From positions 1 to 64,000 of the forward strand of contig NZ_FOBG01000001.1 of the NCBI RefSeq assembly GCF_900109645.1: a DNA stretch of 64,000 nt. Direction: 5' to 3'. The notes below the pieces were generated by a model. It saw only the letters and a program-made list of their open reading frames with translations, did no database searches and was not told the origin of the DNA. Below are positions 29,588 through 37,959 of this stretch, piece after piece. A program made the position numbers and the translations under genes. The number at the start of each line of letters is the position of its first letter. Within the stretch, counting starts at the first letter, position 1. Source of the DNA: Duganella sp. CF402 (GTDB lineage Bacteria > Pseudomonadota > Gammaproteobacteria > Burkholderiales > Burkholderiaceae_D).

Positions 29588-30279
29588 TCCGCCGATTCGG
29601 CGCCGTGGCATTTCTTGTACTTCTTGCCGCTGCCGCAAGGGCAATCGTCGTTGCGGCCGACTTTCGGCTCTTCGCGCTTGACGGTTTCCACGCCGGCCTT
29701 GCGCAGCGGCAGCCAGAACTTGTAGATGTTCGGCAGGTTGGCTTCCAGTTCCAGTCCCAGCTTGTGGGCCTTGACCGGATCTTCCACCAGCGCCAGTTCT
29801 TCCTCTTCGATTTCGTCGGCGCCCAGCAGGTAGAGCGGACGCATCAGGTCGGACTGCTCCGAATCCCAGATCGGCTGCCACGAGCCCGGACGCAGTTCCA
29901 TGCCTTCCCAGAAGCCCCAGCACCACGCTTCGGCGTTGATCAGGGTCTGGCCTTCGTGCTCGTGCTCGACGAACAGCGGCTCGAATTCCTTCGGCGCCAC
30001 TTCAAACGTCACCAGCACTTCGTTCATGAAGCGCATGATCAGGTGGATGATGCGCTGCTCTTCCTTCTCGTGCTTGAAGCTCGGGATGTCGGTCTCTTCC
30101 TTGCCCCACACCTTCTTCAGCCATTCGGCCGGCATGATCGGCTCCGGGCCGATGGCGATGGCGGTCAGGTAACCGTGCAGCATGTCCATCGTCATGGCAT
30201 CTTCAGGGGTGCGGTCGGACAGCAGGAAGTTGTCCAGTTCGTCGAATTCTTTATCGCTCAGTGGCTGGTCGAGTTGCAT
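29584..30279 (-). CDS. UPF0149 (YecA-like) protein with SEC-C zinc motif
   Basis: 231 residues: an N-terminal UPF0149 domain ([35 protein letters not shown]) and a C-terminal SEC-C zinc motif [14 protein letters not shown] of the kind found at the end of SecA. Family function is not firmly known; a metal-binding or chaperone-linked role is likely. Its overlap with mntH suggests a link to metal homeostasis, which is inference. Confidence 0.88.
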   Translation of the reverse strand: MQLDQPLSDKEFDELDNFLLSDRTPEDAMTMDMLHGYLTAIAIGPEPIMPAEWLKKVWGKEETDIPSFKHEKEEQRIIHLIMRFMNEVLVTFEVAPKEFEPLFVEHEHEGQTLINAEAWCWGFWEGMELRPGSWQPIWDSEQSDLMRPLYLLGADEIEEEELALVEDPVKAHKLGLELEANLPNIYKFWLPLRKAGVETVKREEPKVGRNDDCPCGSGKKYKKCHGAESAE

Positions 30280-30305
30280 ATTTTGCTCTTTTTATTTGGG
30301 GGAAT

Positions 30306-30336
30306 GTGACAGTATACACGCCGCGCCCCGTACAAT
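30306..30336 (+). promoter_or_regulatory. Probable srkA promoter
   Basis: TGACAG at 30307-30312 and TACAAT at 30331-30336 are 18 bp apart. The predicted transcript start falls at or within a base of the ATG at 30343, implying a leaderless or nearly leaderless message. Confidence 0.5.
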
Positions 30337-30342
30337 GGCGGT

Positions 30343-31323
30343 ATGACTGCACCCCACCCATATTCCGCGTTGAGCCCAGACTGCGTGCTCGACGCCCTCG
30401 ACAGCATCGGCCTGCGCGGCGATGGCCGCCTGCTGGCGCTGAACAGCTATGAAAATCGTGTTTACCAAGTCGGCATCGAAGACGACAAGCCGCTGATCGC
30501 CAAGTTCTACCGGCCCGGCCGCTGGAGCGACGAGGCCATCCTTGAAGAACACGCCTTCACGCAAGAGCTGGCGACCGCCGAAATTCCGGTGGTGCCGGCG
30601 CTGGCGCTGAATGGCGGCACGCTGCACCACTATCAAGGTTTTCGTTTTGCCGTGTTCACCCGCCACGGCGGCCGCGCACCCGAACTGGGCGACCCGGCGG
30701 TGCTGGAGTGGACCGGCCGCTTCATCGCCCGTATTCACGCGGTGGGCGCGACCCAGCCGTTCCAGCACCGTCCGGCGCTGGATATCGCCACCTTCGGCAC
30801 CGAACCGTGCGATTTCTTGCAGGCCAACGGCTTCATCCCGCCAGACCTGAAAGACGCCTACGCCACCATCGCCCGGCAGGCGCTGGACGGCGTGCGCCGC
30901 TGCTACGACCGCGCCGGCGAACTGCCGCAGTTGCGCCTGCACGGCGACTGCCACGGCGGCAACGTGCTGTGGACCGACGCCGGCCCGCACTTTGTCGACT
31001 TCGACGACGCCCGCATGGGCCCGGCCATCCAGGACTTGTGGATGATGCTGTCCGGCGAGCGCGCCGAGCAGGTGCGGCAGATGGGCGACATCCTGGCCGG
31101 CTACGAAGATTTTTGCGAATTCAACCCGCGCCAGATGCATCTGGTGGAAGCGCTGCGCACGCTGCGCCTGATCCACTACTCGGCCTGGCTGGCGCGGCGC
31201 TGGGACGATCCTGCCTTCCCGGCCGCTTTCCCGTGGTTTAACACCCAGCGCTACTGGCAAGACCGGGTGCTGGAACTGCGCGAGCAGGTGGCCCTGATGG
31301 ACGAGCCGCCGCTGCCGGTGTAA
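30343..31323 (+). CDS. srkA: Stress response serine/threonine kinase SrkA (YihE/RdoA)
   Basis: 326 residues of the aminoglycoside-phosphotransferase-like kinase fold. Motifs match SrkA: LNSYENRVYQ near the N-terminus, the nucleotide-side LIAKFYRPGRWS, the catalytic LHGDCHGGNVLW (HGD, then Asn) and the metal-binding VDFDDARMGPAIQD. E. coli SrkA phosphorylates proteins and counters stress-induced death (Cpx-linked). The start aligns well with E. coli SrkA, supporting the ATG chosen. Monocistronic, convergent with the fadL-region genes. Confidence 0.94.
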   Translation: MTAPHPYSALSPDCVLDALDSIGLRGDGRLLALNSYENRVYQVGIEDDKPLIAKFYRPGRWSDEAILEEHAFTQELATAEIPVVPALALNGGTLHHYQGFRFAVFTRHGGRAPELGDPAVLEWTGRFIARIHAVGATQPFQHRPALDIATFGTEPCDFLQANGFIPPDLKDAYATIARQALDGVRRCYDRAGELPQLRLHGDCHGGNVLWTDAGPHFVDFDDARMGPAIQDLWMMLSGERAEQVRQMGDILAGYEDFCEFNPRQMHLVEALRTLRLIHYSAWLARRWDDPAFPAAFPWFNTQRYWQDRVLELREQVALMDEPPLPV

Positions 31324-31327
31324 GGCC

Positions 31328-31540
31328 TCAGGCCAGCCCCAGGCCTTTGCGCAAGCTGGCGTCGACCGGGCCGGCCGGCATGAACCGGCGCAGCTTGCTC
31401 AGCAACGATGCCTGGCCCGGCGGCGTGCGCCGCATGCGCCATTGGCCCAGCGCCGCCTTGACGATGATGGCGGCAACGGCGCGCTGCACCGACGCCGCAT
31501 CGCGCACATCCATTTCCACCAGCGTCACGCCGCAGATCAT
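31328..31540 (-). pseudogene. Remnant of a short-chain dehydrogenase (internally deleted)
   Basis: A 70-codon frame. The start (VTLVEMDVRDAASVQRAV) looks like the strand-helix that precedes the NNAG motif in classical SDRs; the remainder (IIVKAALGQWRM, LLSKLRRFMP, LRKGLGLA) looks like an SDR C-terminus. The Rossmann GxxxGxG, NNAG and YxxxK segments are missing, so about two thirds appear deleted. It begins six bases after the fadL stop, with AAGGAA adjoining the ATG, as expected for a former operon partner. Family assignment is by eye. Confidence 0.5.
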
Positions 31541-31546
31541 TTCCTT

Positions 31547-32965
31547 TCAAAACTGATAGTTGTAGGCGAGGCCCAGCAGCGAGACATGGGTCTGGAAGCT
31601 GCCCTTGGTGGTCTCGCCATTGCCGGTGCAGCTGGCGTTGAGCGGGTTGCAATGATTGGTGTAATCCACCGCCACCTTTTTGACATGCACGTAGCTGTAA
31701 GCCAGGTCGATCGATGAGTGTGCGTCAAGCTTCCAGTTGCCGCCCAGGCTGGACTGCACGCGGTCGCCGTCGGGCAGGGCAGGGTGCGCCAGCGCGGCCT
31801 TGACCGGCGACTGGTCGTACGCCAGGCCGGTGCGCAGCGTCACGGCCTCGCTGTAGGCATAGTTGACGCCCGCCGCCAGCCGCGCCGTGTTGCGCCATTG
31901 CTGGCGTATCACCTCGGCGCCTTGGCCGGTGCCGGGGAATTCGATGTTCAGATTATCGAGCCGGTTGTTGCGGGTCCAGCTCAGGTCGGCCATGCCCGCC
32001 CAGCGGCGATTGAACTGGTGGAAGGCATGCAGCGACAGGCTTTCCGGCGTGCGCACCGTCACCAGCGCGGCCGAGTTGCTGCGGTGCGAGGCCGCCGCCA
32101 GCACCTGGTTGACGATGGGGTCGGGTGTCACGCCCGAGAAGTCCCACACGGTGCTGCCGCGCAGCTGGTGCGCGATGGACGAGCGGTAGCTCAGGCCGAC
32201 ACGGGTATCGGCGTCCGGCATCCACAGGTAGCCGAGGTTGAAACCCCAGCCCCAGTCCTTGACGTCGTTGGAGCCGTGGCCATCGGCCGCCGCGCGCAAC
32301 AGCGCCGGATTGCCGCCCAACGCGGCGATCTGCCGGGCCAGCGCAGCGCTCTGGACGGCCGCCGCCGGCGCGGACAGCGCCGCGATGGTGCCGGGTACGT
32401 CGACCGCCTGGCCGAGGGCCGCGTTCATGCGCTCGGCGTCGATGCCGACGCCAAACGCGTGGTGCTCATTGAGCTTGAACGAGGCCGACGGATTGAGCGT
32501 CACGGCTTCCAGCTTCATGTCGGTCAGCGCATAGCGGCCGGTCCAGCTCCTGCCGAAATCGAGCTTGGCGCCGTATGGGACGAAGACACCCAGTCCGGCC
32601 GTCCAGCGCTCGTCGATTTTTTTACTGAGGTAGAACGAGGGCGCGACCACCGCGTCCGGCACGTAGCCGCTGGCCGCGCTGCCGCCGGCCGGCTGGCCGG
32701 TGAAGTGGGTCGAGCCCTGATCGGTAAAGCGCGAATGCGGCAGGACCACGGTGGCGCCTGCGCTGATGCGCAGGCCGTCCAGGCGCGCCAGCCCGGCCGG
32801 GTTGTAGAACACGGTCGACGCGTCGGCGGCCTCGGCGCTGTTGGCGTCCGCCGTGCCTTGCGCGGCCACGCTCTGCGAGCCGAAACGGTAGCCCGAGGCC
32901 TGCGCACCAGCCGCCAGCGTCGCCAGGGCGGCGGCGACCAGCAATGGAATGGATTTGGAAATCAT
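31547..32965 (-). CDS. FadL/OmpP1-family outer membrane channel (copy 1)
   Basis: 472 residues from the ATG at 32965 (a TTG three codons upstream is less likely). A signal peptide ends at AQASG; the mature protein begins with the FadL-type N-terminal hatch (SGYRFGSQSV, DASTVFYNPAGLARLDG) and ends in an aromatic residue (YNYQF), typical of 14-strand barrels that take up long-chain fatty acids or aromatic hydrophobics. It follows the RND pump gene by five bases, so it belongs to that operon. It is a close paralogue of the FadL at 49.6 kb. Confidence 0.9.
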   Translation of the reverse strand: MISKSIPLLVAAALATLAAGAQASGYRFGSQSVAAQGTADANSAEAADASTVFYNPAGLARLDGLRISAGATVVLPHSRFTDQGSTHFTGQPAGGSAASGYVPDAVVAPSFYLSKKIDERWTAGLGVFVPYGAKLDFGRSWTGRYALTDMKLEAVTLNPSASFKLNEHHAFGVGIDAERMNAALGQAVDVPGTIAALSAPAAAVQSAALARQIAALGGNPALLRAAADGHGSNDVKDWGWGFNLGYLWMPDADTRVGLSYRSSIAHQLRGSTVWDFSGVTPDPIVNQVLAAASHRSNSAALVTVRTPESLSLHAFHQFNRRWAGMADLSWTRNNRLDNLNIEFPGTGQGAEVIRQQWRNTARLAAGVNYAYSEAVTLRTGLAYDQSPVKAALAHPALPDGDRVQSSLGGNWKLDAHSSIDLAYSYVHVKKVAVDYTNHCNPLNASCTGNGETTKGSFQTHVSLLGLAYNYQF

Positions 32966-32970
32966 ATGTC

Positions 32971-35900
32971 TCAAGCCTCTAAATATTCGATGTGTTCGAT
33001 GCTGTCTGCGCTGGCCGGCGCGCTCTCCTGCGGCCGGATCTTGAACCAGATTGAGTACATGGCCGGCAGGAACACCAGCGTCAGCACGGTGCCGGCCAGG
33101 GTGCCGCCGATCAGGGTGTAGGCCAGCGTGCCCCAGAACACCGAATGGGTCAGCGGGATGAACGCCAGGATGGCCGCCAACGCGGTCAGGATCACCGGCC
33201 GCGCACGCTGCACGGTGGCCTCGACCACGGCGCGGAACGGATCGAGCCCCTCCGCCTCGTTATGGTGGATCTGGCCGATCAGGATCAGCGTGTTGCGCAT
33301 CAGGATGCCCGACAGCGCCACCAGGCCCACCAGCGCGTTGATGCCAAACGGCTGCTGGAACAACAGCAGGGTCGGCACCACGCCGATCAGACCGAGCGGA
33401 CTGGTGAGGAACACCATCACCATCGCGGCGATCGAGCGCACCTGGAAGATGATCAGCAGCAGCGTGATGGCCAGCATGATGGGGAACAGCGGCAGCATGG
33501 CCTTGGTCGCCTTGCCCGATTCCTCGATGGCGCCGGCTTCTTCAATCCGGTAGCCGGCCGGCAGCTTGGCGATGATCGGCTTCAGCTGCGCGGTGATGGC
33601 GTTCGAGACGTCCGGCGGCTGCATGCCGTCGGCGATGTCGCCGCGCACGGTGATGGTGGGCATGCGGTCGCGACGGCGCAGCACCGGTTCTTCCATGCGC
33701 ACCTCGACCTTGCCGACCTGCGACAGCGGAATGCGCTGGCCATTGGCGCCGGCCAGCGTGAAGTCGCCGATCCGGGCCGGGTCGAGCCGGGCGCCGCCGG
33801 CCGAACGCGCCACCACCTGTACCGTGCGGATGTCTTCGCGCACGCTGGTGATCGGTGCGCCGCTGAGCAGGAACTGCAGCTGCTGCGCGACCGTGCTGGT
33901 GCTCAGCCCCACCGCCTGCAGGCGGTCCTGCTGCAACACGAAGTGCAGGGTCGGCACGCGGGCGCCGCCGTCGTTGTTCACGGTCCGCATCATCGGGCTG
34001 CCATCCATCACGCGCTGCACCTGCTCGGCGACGTCGCGCAGTTGTTCCGGGTCCGGACCGCTGACGCGGTAAGCCACCGGGAACGGCGAATATGGGCCGA
34101 ACACCAGCTGGGTGACGCGCACCCGCGCCTCGGAGGCCAGGCCGGCGCCCACCGCTGCGCGCAGCCGCTGTTTCAGCTCGTCGCGCTCGTGCTGGCTGTC
34201 GGTGCGCACCACGATCTTGGCAAACGAAGGATCGGGCAGTTCCGGTCCCATCGCCAGAAAGAAGCGCGGCGCGCCCTGGCCGATGTAGGCGGTGACGATT
34301 TTCGCTTCCTTCTGCTTGCTCAGCCACGCTTCCACCTTGGCGGCGGCGGCGCTGGTCTGGGCGATCGAGGTGCCATACGGCATCTGCACTTCGACCAGCA
34401 CTTCCGGCCTGTCCGAGATCGGGAAGAACTGCTTCTTGACCAGCGCCATGCCGAGGATGGCGGCCACGAACAGGGCAATCACCGAGCCGGCCACCAGCCA
34501 CTTGCGGGCGATCACGCGGCCCAGCACCTGGCGGAAACGGTTGTAGCGCGGCGTGTCGTACATCGCCTCGTGGCCGCCGGCGATCTTCTTCATGTCGGGC
34601 AGCAGCTTGACGCCTAGGTAGGGCGTGAACACCACCGCCACCACCCACGAGGCGATCAGCGCGATGCCGACGATCCAGAACATATTGCTGGTGTACTCGC
34701 CGGCGCTCGAGCGGGCGAAGCCGTTGGGCATGAAGCCGACCGCCGTTACCAGGGTGCCGGACAGCATCGGCGCGGCGGTATGGCTCCACGCGTAGGCCGA
34801 GGCGGTGATGCGGTCGTAGCCTTCCTCCATTTTCACCACCATCATTTCGATGGCGATGATGGCGTCGTCCACCAGCAGGCCCAGCGCCAGGATCAGCGAG
34901 CCGAGCGTGATGCGGTCGAAGTTCTTGCCGGTGGCGGCCATGATGATGAACACCACGGCCAGCGTCAGCGGCACCGCCGCCGCCACCACCACGCCCACGC
35001 GCCAGCCCATGCTGATGAAGCTCACCAGCATCACCACCAGCAGCGCGACGAAGAATTTGACCATGAACTCGTCGACCGACGAACTGATGTTGACGGCCTG
35101 GTCGGTCACCTTGCTCAGGCTTGCCCCCAGCGGCAGTTGCGCGTTGATGGCGCCCACTTCGCCGTCCAGCGCCTTGCCCAGCTCGAGGCCGTTCCAGCCG
35201 TCGCGCATGACGATGCCCAGCAGCAGCGCCGGTTCGCCGCCGTTGCGGATCATGAAGGTGGCCGGGTCCTCGTAGCCGCGCTTGACGGTGGCGACGTCGG
35301 ACAACTTCAGCGTGCGGCCCTGCACCACCACCGGGGTGTCGCGGATCTTCTGCAGCTGATCGAAGGCGCCGTCCAGACGGACCAGCACCTGCGGCCCCTG
35401 GGTTTCCACCGAGCCGGCCGGGGTCAGGACGTTCTGCGCGCTCAGGGCCGCGAACACATCCTGCGGGCTGATGCCCAGCGTGGCCAGGCGCGCGTGCGAG
35501 AACTCGACGTAGATGCGCTCGGCCTGCTCGCCGACGATGTTGACCTTCTTCACGCCCGGCACGAGCAGCAGGCGCTGGCGCAGGGTTTCGGCGTCGCGCA
35601 CCAGCACGCGCGGTTGTTCGCCCTTGGCCTTGAGCGCGTACAGCGCAAAAGTGACGTCGGCGTACTCGTCGTTGACCATCGGGCCGATCACGCCGGCCGG
35701 CAGGTTGGCGACCTCGTCGCCGACCTTCTTGCGCGCCTGGTAGAACTCATCGGGCACGGCCGCTGGCGGTGTGCCGTCGAGCAGGGTCAGGGTGGTGAAG
35801 GCCAGGCCGGGGCGGGTATAGGTTTCGCTGCGGTCGTACCAGCGCAATTCCTGCAGGCGCTTTTCCAGTTTCTCGGCGACCTGGTCCTGCATCTCCTGCG

Positions 35901-36081
35901 CGCTGGCGCCCGGCCAGGCGGTGACGATGGTCATCACCTTGACCGTGAAGGCCGGATCTTCGGCCCGTCCCAGTTTGAAAAAGGCCAGCACGCCGGCCAG
36001 CGAAATCAGGCAGATCAGGAACAGCGTGATGGCGCGCTCGCGCACCGCCAGCGCCGACAGGTTGAAACGGCCGGCGCTCAC
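32971..36081 (-). CDS. RND multidrug efflux pump, inner-membrane subunit (copy 1)
   Basis: 1036 residues from a GTG at 36081, whose bases overlap the adaptor stop (GTGA). Twelve membrane helices and two large periplasmic loops in the HAE-1/AcrB pattern, with proton-relay region LGLLVDDAIIAIE in TM4 and the second repeat ending near LMRNTLILIGQI. It exports hydrophobic compounds using the proton gradient, together with the adaptor upstream and probably the divergent outer-membrane factor. A longer frame into the adaptor gene is Arg/Pro-rich and not real. Confidence 0.93.
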   Translation of the reverse strand: MSAGRFNLSALAVRERAITLFLICLISLAGVLAFFKLGRAEDPAFTVKVMTIVTAWPGASAQEMQDQVAEKLEKRLQELRWYDRSETYTRPGLAFTTLTLLDGTPPAAVPDEFYQARKKVGDEVANLPAGVIGPMVNDEYADVTFALYALKAKGEQPRVLVRDAETLRQRLLLVPGVKKVNIVGEQAERIYVEFSHARLATLGISPQDVFAALSAQNVLTPAGSVETQGPQVLVRLDGAFDQLQKIRDTPVVVQGRTLKLSDVATVKRGYEDPATFMIRNGGEPALLLGIVMRDGWNGLELGKALDGEVGAINAQLPLGASLSKVTDQAVNISSSVDEFMVKFFVALLVVMLVSFISMGWRVGVVVAAAVPLTLAVVFIIMAATGKNFDRITLGSLILALGLLVDDAIIAIEMMVVKMEEGYDRITASAYAWSHTAAPMLSGTLVTAVGFMPNGFARSSAGEYTSNMFWIVGIALIASWVVAVVFTPYLGVKLLPDMKKIAGGHEAMYDTPRYNRFRQVLGRVIARKWLVAGSVIALFVAAILGMALVKKQFFPISDRPEVLVEVQMPYGTSIAQTSAAAAKVEAWLSKQKEAKIVTAYIGQGAPRFFLAMGPELPDPSFAKIVVRTDSQHERDELKQRLRAAVGAGLASEARVRVTQLVFGPYSPFPVAYRVSGPDPEQLRDVAEQVQRVMDGSPMMRTVNNDGGARVPTLHFVLQQDRLQAVGLSTSTVAQQLQFLLSGAPITSVREDIRTVQVVARSAGGARLDPARIGDFTLAGANGQRIPLSQVGKVEVRMEEPVLRRRDRMPTITVRGDIADGMQPPDVSNAITAQLKPIIAKLPAGYRIEEAGAIEESGKATKAMLPLFPIMLAITLLLIIFQVRSIAAMVMVFLTSPLGLIGVVPTLLLFQQPFGINALVGLVALSGILMRNTLILIGQIHHNEAEGLDPFRAVVEATVQRARPVILTALAAILAFIPLTHSVFWGTLAYTLIGGTLAGTVLTLVFLPAMYSIWFKIRPQESAPASADSIEHIEYLEA

Positions 36082-37172
36082 GGCCGTGCTCCTTCGGCGG
36101 CGGCGACCCGGACCGGGACGCCGTCGCGCAGCAGATGGGCGCCGAGCGCGACCACGCGGTCGCCCTGGTGCAGATTGCCGCTGACGCGGGCGTGTTCGGC
36201 ATCGAGCTGCAGCACCGAGACCGGGCGCCAGGCCGCCTTGGCCGGGGTGCCGTTGACCAGCCACACGCCCGCGCCCTTGCCGGCGTCATACAGGGCGCCG
36301 ATCGGCACTTGCAGGCCGGCCGGCGCGGCCGCCGGCCCGTCGGCGATGCGGATGGTGACGGTGGCGCCCAGCGGCGCGTTGGCCAGCGCGCCTTCCAGCA
36401 CATAGCGCGCCTCGAAGGTGCGGGTCAGGCGGTCGGCGGTGTCGGACAGCTGGCGCAGTTTCGCCGCCACGCTGGCGTCTTCCTTGCCGAACAGGCTGGC
36501 TTGCCCGGTGGCGCCGAGCGCGGGGCGCAAGGTCTCCGGCAACTGCACCACGGCTTCGCGCTGGCCCGCATGCGCCAGCCGCAGCACCGGCTGGCCGGCG
36601 CTCACCACCTGGCCCGGTTCTGCCAGCGTTTCCATCACCACGCCGTCGCCGTCCGCCACCAGCACGGCGTAGCCGCTGGCGTTGCGGGCGACGTCGGCCT
36701 GGGCTTCGGCCGCGCTCAACTGCGCCTGCGCCGCATCGGCGGCGGCCTTGACCTGATCGTAGGCGGAGATCGAAATCGCGCCGGTGCCGCGCAGATCGCG
36801 GTAGCGGGCTTCATCGGCCGCCGCCTGGCGGGCGCGGGCGCGGGCGGCGCTGACGGCTTCCAACTGGGCGTGCGCGGCCAGCTGGAGGTCGGCCGGATCG
36901 ATGCGCATCAGCGGCTGGCCGCGCTTGACGGTTTGGCCGGCGTCCACCAGCCGCGCCAGCACCTTGCCGGCGACGCGGAAACCGAGGTCGCTCTGCACCC
37001 GGGCAGCCACGGTGCCGGTGAATGAGCGGGAGGTGGCGTCGGCCTGCTGGACGGCGGCGGTGCGCACCAGCGGCGCCTCGGTGCGCGGGTCGGCGGCCGG
37101 TGGTTCACTGCAGGCGAGCAGGGCCAGCGGCAGCAGGGCATAAATGACTGTGGTGGAAGATCGCCGGAGCAT
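36078..37172 (-). CDS. RND periplasmic adaptor lipoprotein (MFP, copy 1)
   Basis: 364 residues with a lipoprotein signal (LALLAC then SEPP). The HlyD/AcrA layout is visible: N-terminal beta-barrel strand, half-lipoyl segment (VAGKVLARLVDAGQTVKRGQPL), an Ala-rich helical hairpin (about 95-160), the second half-lipoyl with LAEPGQVVSAGQPVLRL, and a barrel domain. It links the RND pump to an outer-membrane factor. It is the first gene of the operon and carries the TetR-type operator in its promoter. Confidence 0.93.
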   Translation of the reverse strand: MLRRSSTTVIYALLPLALLACSEPPAADPRTEAPLVRTAAVQQADATSRSFTGTVAARVQSDLGFRVAGKVLARLVDAGQTVKRGQPLMRIDPADLQLAAHAQLEAVSAARARARQAAADEARYRDLRGTGAISISAYDQVKAAADAAQAQLSAAEAQADVARNASGYAVLVADGDGVVMETLAEPGQVVSAGQPVLRLAHAGQREAVVQLPETLRPALGATGQASLFGKEDASVAAKLRQLSDTADRLTRTFEARYVLEGALANAPLGATVTIRIADGPAAAPAGLQVPIGALYDAGKGAGVWLVNGTPAKAAWRPVSVLQLDAEHARVSGNLHQGDRVVALGAHLLRDGVPVRVAAAEGARP

Positions 37173-37204
37173 AGGTATCCCATGAGCAAAGTAAATGAGA
37201 GCCC

Positions 37205-37240
37205 ATTATGATTCTAGTGACCAATTTAGTCAACAGTCAC
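37205..37240 (-). promoter_or_regulatory. Efflux operon promoter with TetR operator (site 1)
   Basis: On the minus strand TTGACT (37233-37228) and CATAAT (37210-37205) are 17 bp apart. Within it lies the dyad GTGAC (37217-37221), 14 bp, GTCAC (37236-37240), which covers the spacer and -35. The same dyad occurs in the promoter of the outer-membrane factor, so a shared repressor, most likely the adjacent TetR protein, is inferred. Confidence 0.7.
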
Positions 37241-37255
37241 AGCGATCCGGAAGTG

Positions 37256-37867
37256 TCAGGGGGACAGGCTGCGCAGCACCAGGCTGGACAGTTGCGCCGG
37301 GGCGTCCTCGGTGTAGTCGAAGCTGTATTGCAGCAGCAGGGGATTGAGGTAGGGGCGCATCACCAGGTAGATCGACATGGCCGCTTCGTCGAGCGGCGTC
37401 TTGCGCTCGAAATCGCCGGACAGGCGGCCGGCCTGCAGCACCTCGCGCAATTGTTTTTGAACGCGCTCCTCGTAGGCCAGCACCGCTGGCCAGCGTTCGG
37501 TGGCAGCCGAGGCCGCAATCTCGTACAGCTTGCGGTCCTGGAACAGCAGGCGCAGCGTGGCCTCGGTGTAGGCCTTGAACATGCGCCGCAGCTTTTCCGG
37601 CGGCGCATCGCTCTCGGCGACGGCGGCGCCGACGTCGGTTTCGATCTGGCGCATGCAGTTGGCGCAGATGGCCTCGCCGATGGCCTGCTTGGATTCGAAG
37701 AACTTATAAATGTAAGCCTTGGAAAAACCGATCGACTTGGCCAGGTCGGAGACCGTGGTCTTGGCATAGCCGTAATGGCTGAAATGCTCGGTTGCGGCGG
37801 CAATGATTTGATCGCGGACCTCGTGGTCCGCCGGCCCTCGGGCCGAAATGGGGCTGGGATTGTTCAT
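37256..37867 (-). CDS. TetR/AcrR-family repressor of the efflux genes
   Basis: 203 residues. The N-terminal helix-turn-helix region reads AAATEHFSHYGYAKTTVSDLAKSIGFSKAYIYKFFESKQ, shown here only as the segment near residues 24-65, with the typical TTVSDLA and YIYKFF motifs. The C-terminal ligand-binding part is helical. It sits between the adaptor operon (same strand, 83 bases downstream) and the divergent outer-membrane factor gene, both of which carry matching operators. Likely a repressor released by pump substrates. Confidence 0.88.
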   Translation of the reverse strand: MNNPSPISARGPADHEVRDQIIAAATEHFSHYGYAKTTVSDLAKSIGFSKAYIYKFFESKQAIGEAICANCMRQIETDVGAAVAESDAPPEKLRRMFKAYTEATLRLLFQDRKLYEIAASAATERWPAVLAYEERVQKQLREVLQAGRLSGDFERKTPLDEAAMSIYLVMRPYLNPLLLQYSFDYTEDAPAQLSSLVLRSLSP

Positions 37868-37896
37868 GGGCGAGAGTCTACGCTAAAACGCCGGGA

Positions 37897-37931
37897 TTGG
37901 ACAACTTGTGACCATTTGGTATTATAGTCAC
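37897..37931 (+). promoter_or_regulatory. Outer-membrane factor promoter with TetR operator (site 2)
   Basis: TTGGAC (37897-37902) and TATTAT (37920-37925) are 17 bp apart. GTGAC (37908-37912), 14 bp, GTCAC (37927-37931) overlaps spacer and -10, with the same 24-bp architecture as site 1 and the same GTGACCA left arm. The site also lies 41 bases upstream of the TetR ATG, so autoregulation is likely. Confidence 0.7.
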
Positions 37932-37959
37932 CAATTCCACCATTTAATGAAAGTGTCCC

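Noticed and set aside
36082..36264. Extended N-terminus of RND pump copy 1
   Set aside because: It is Arg/Pro-rich and lies inside the adaptor gene; the GTG overlapping the adaptor stop fits pump homologues.
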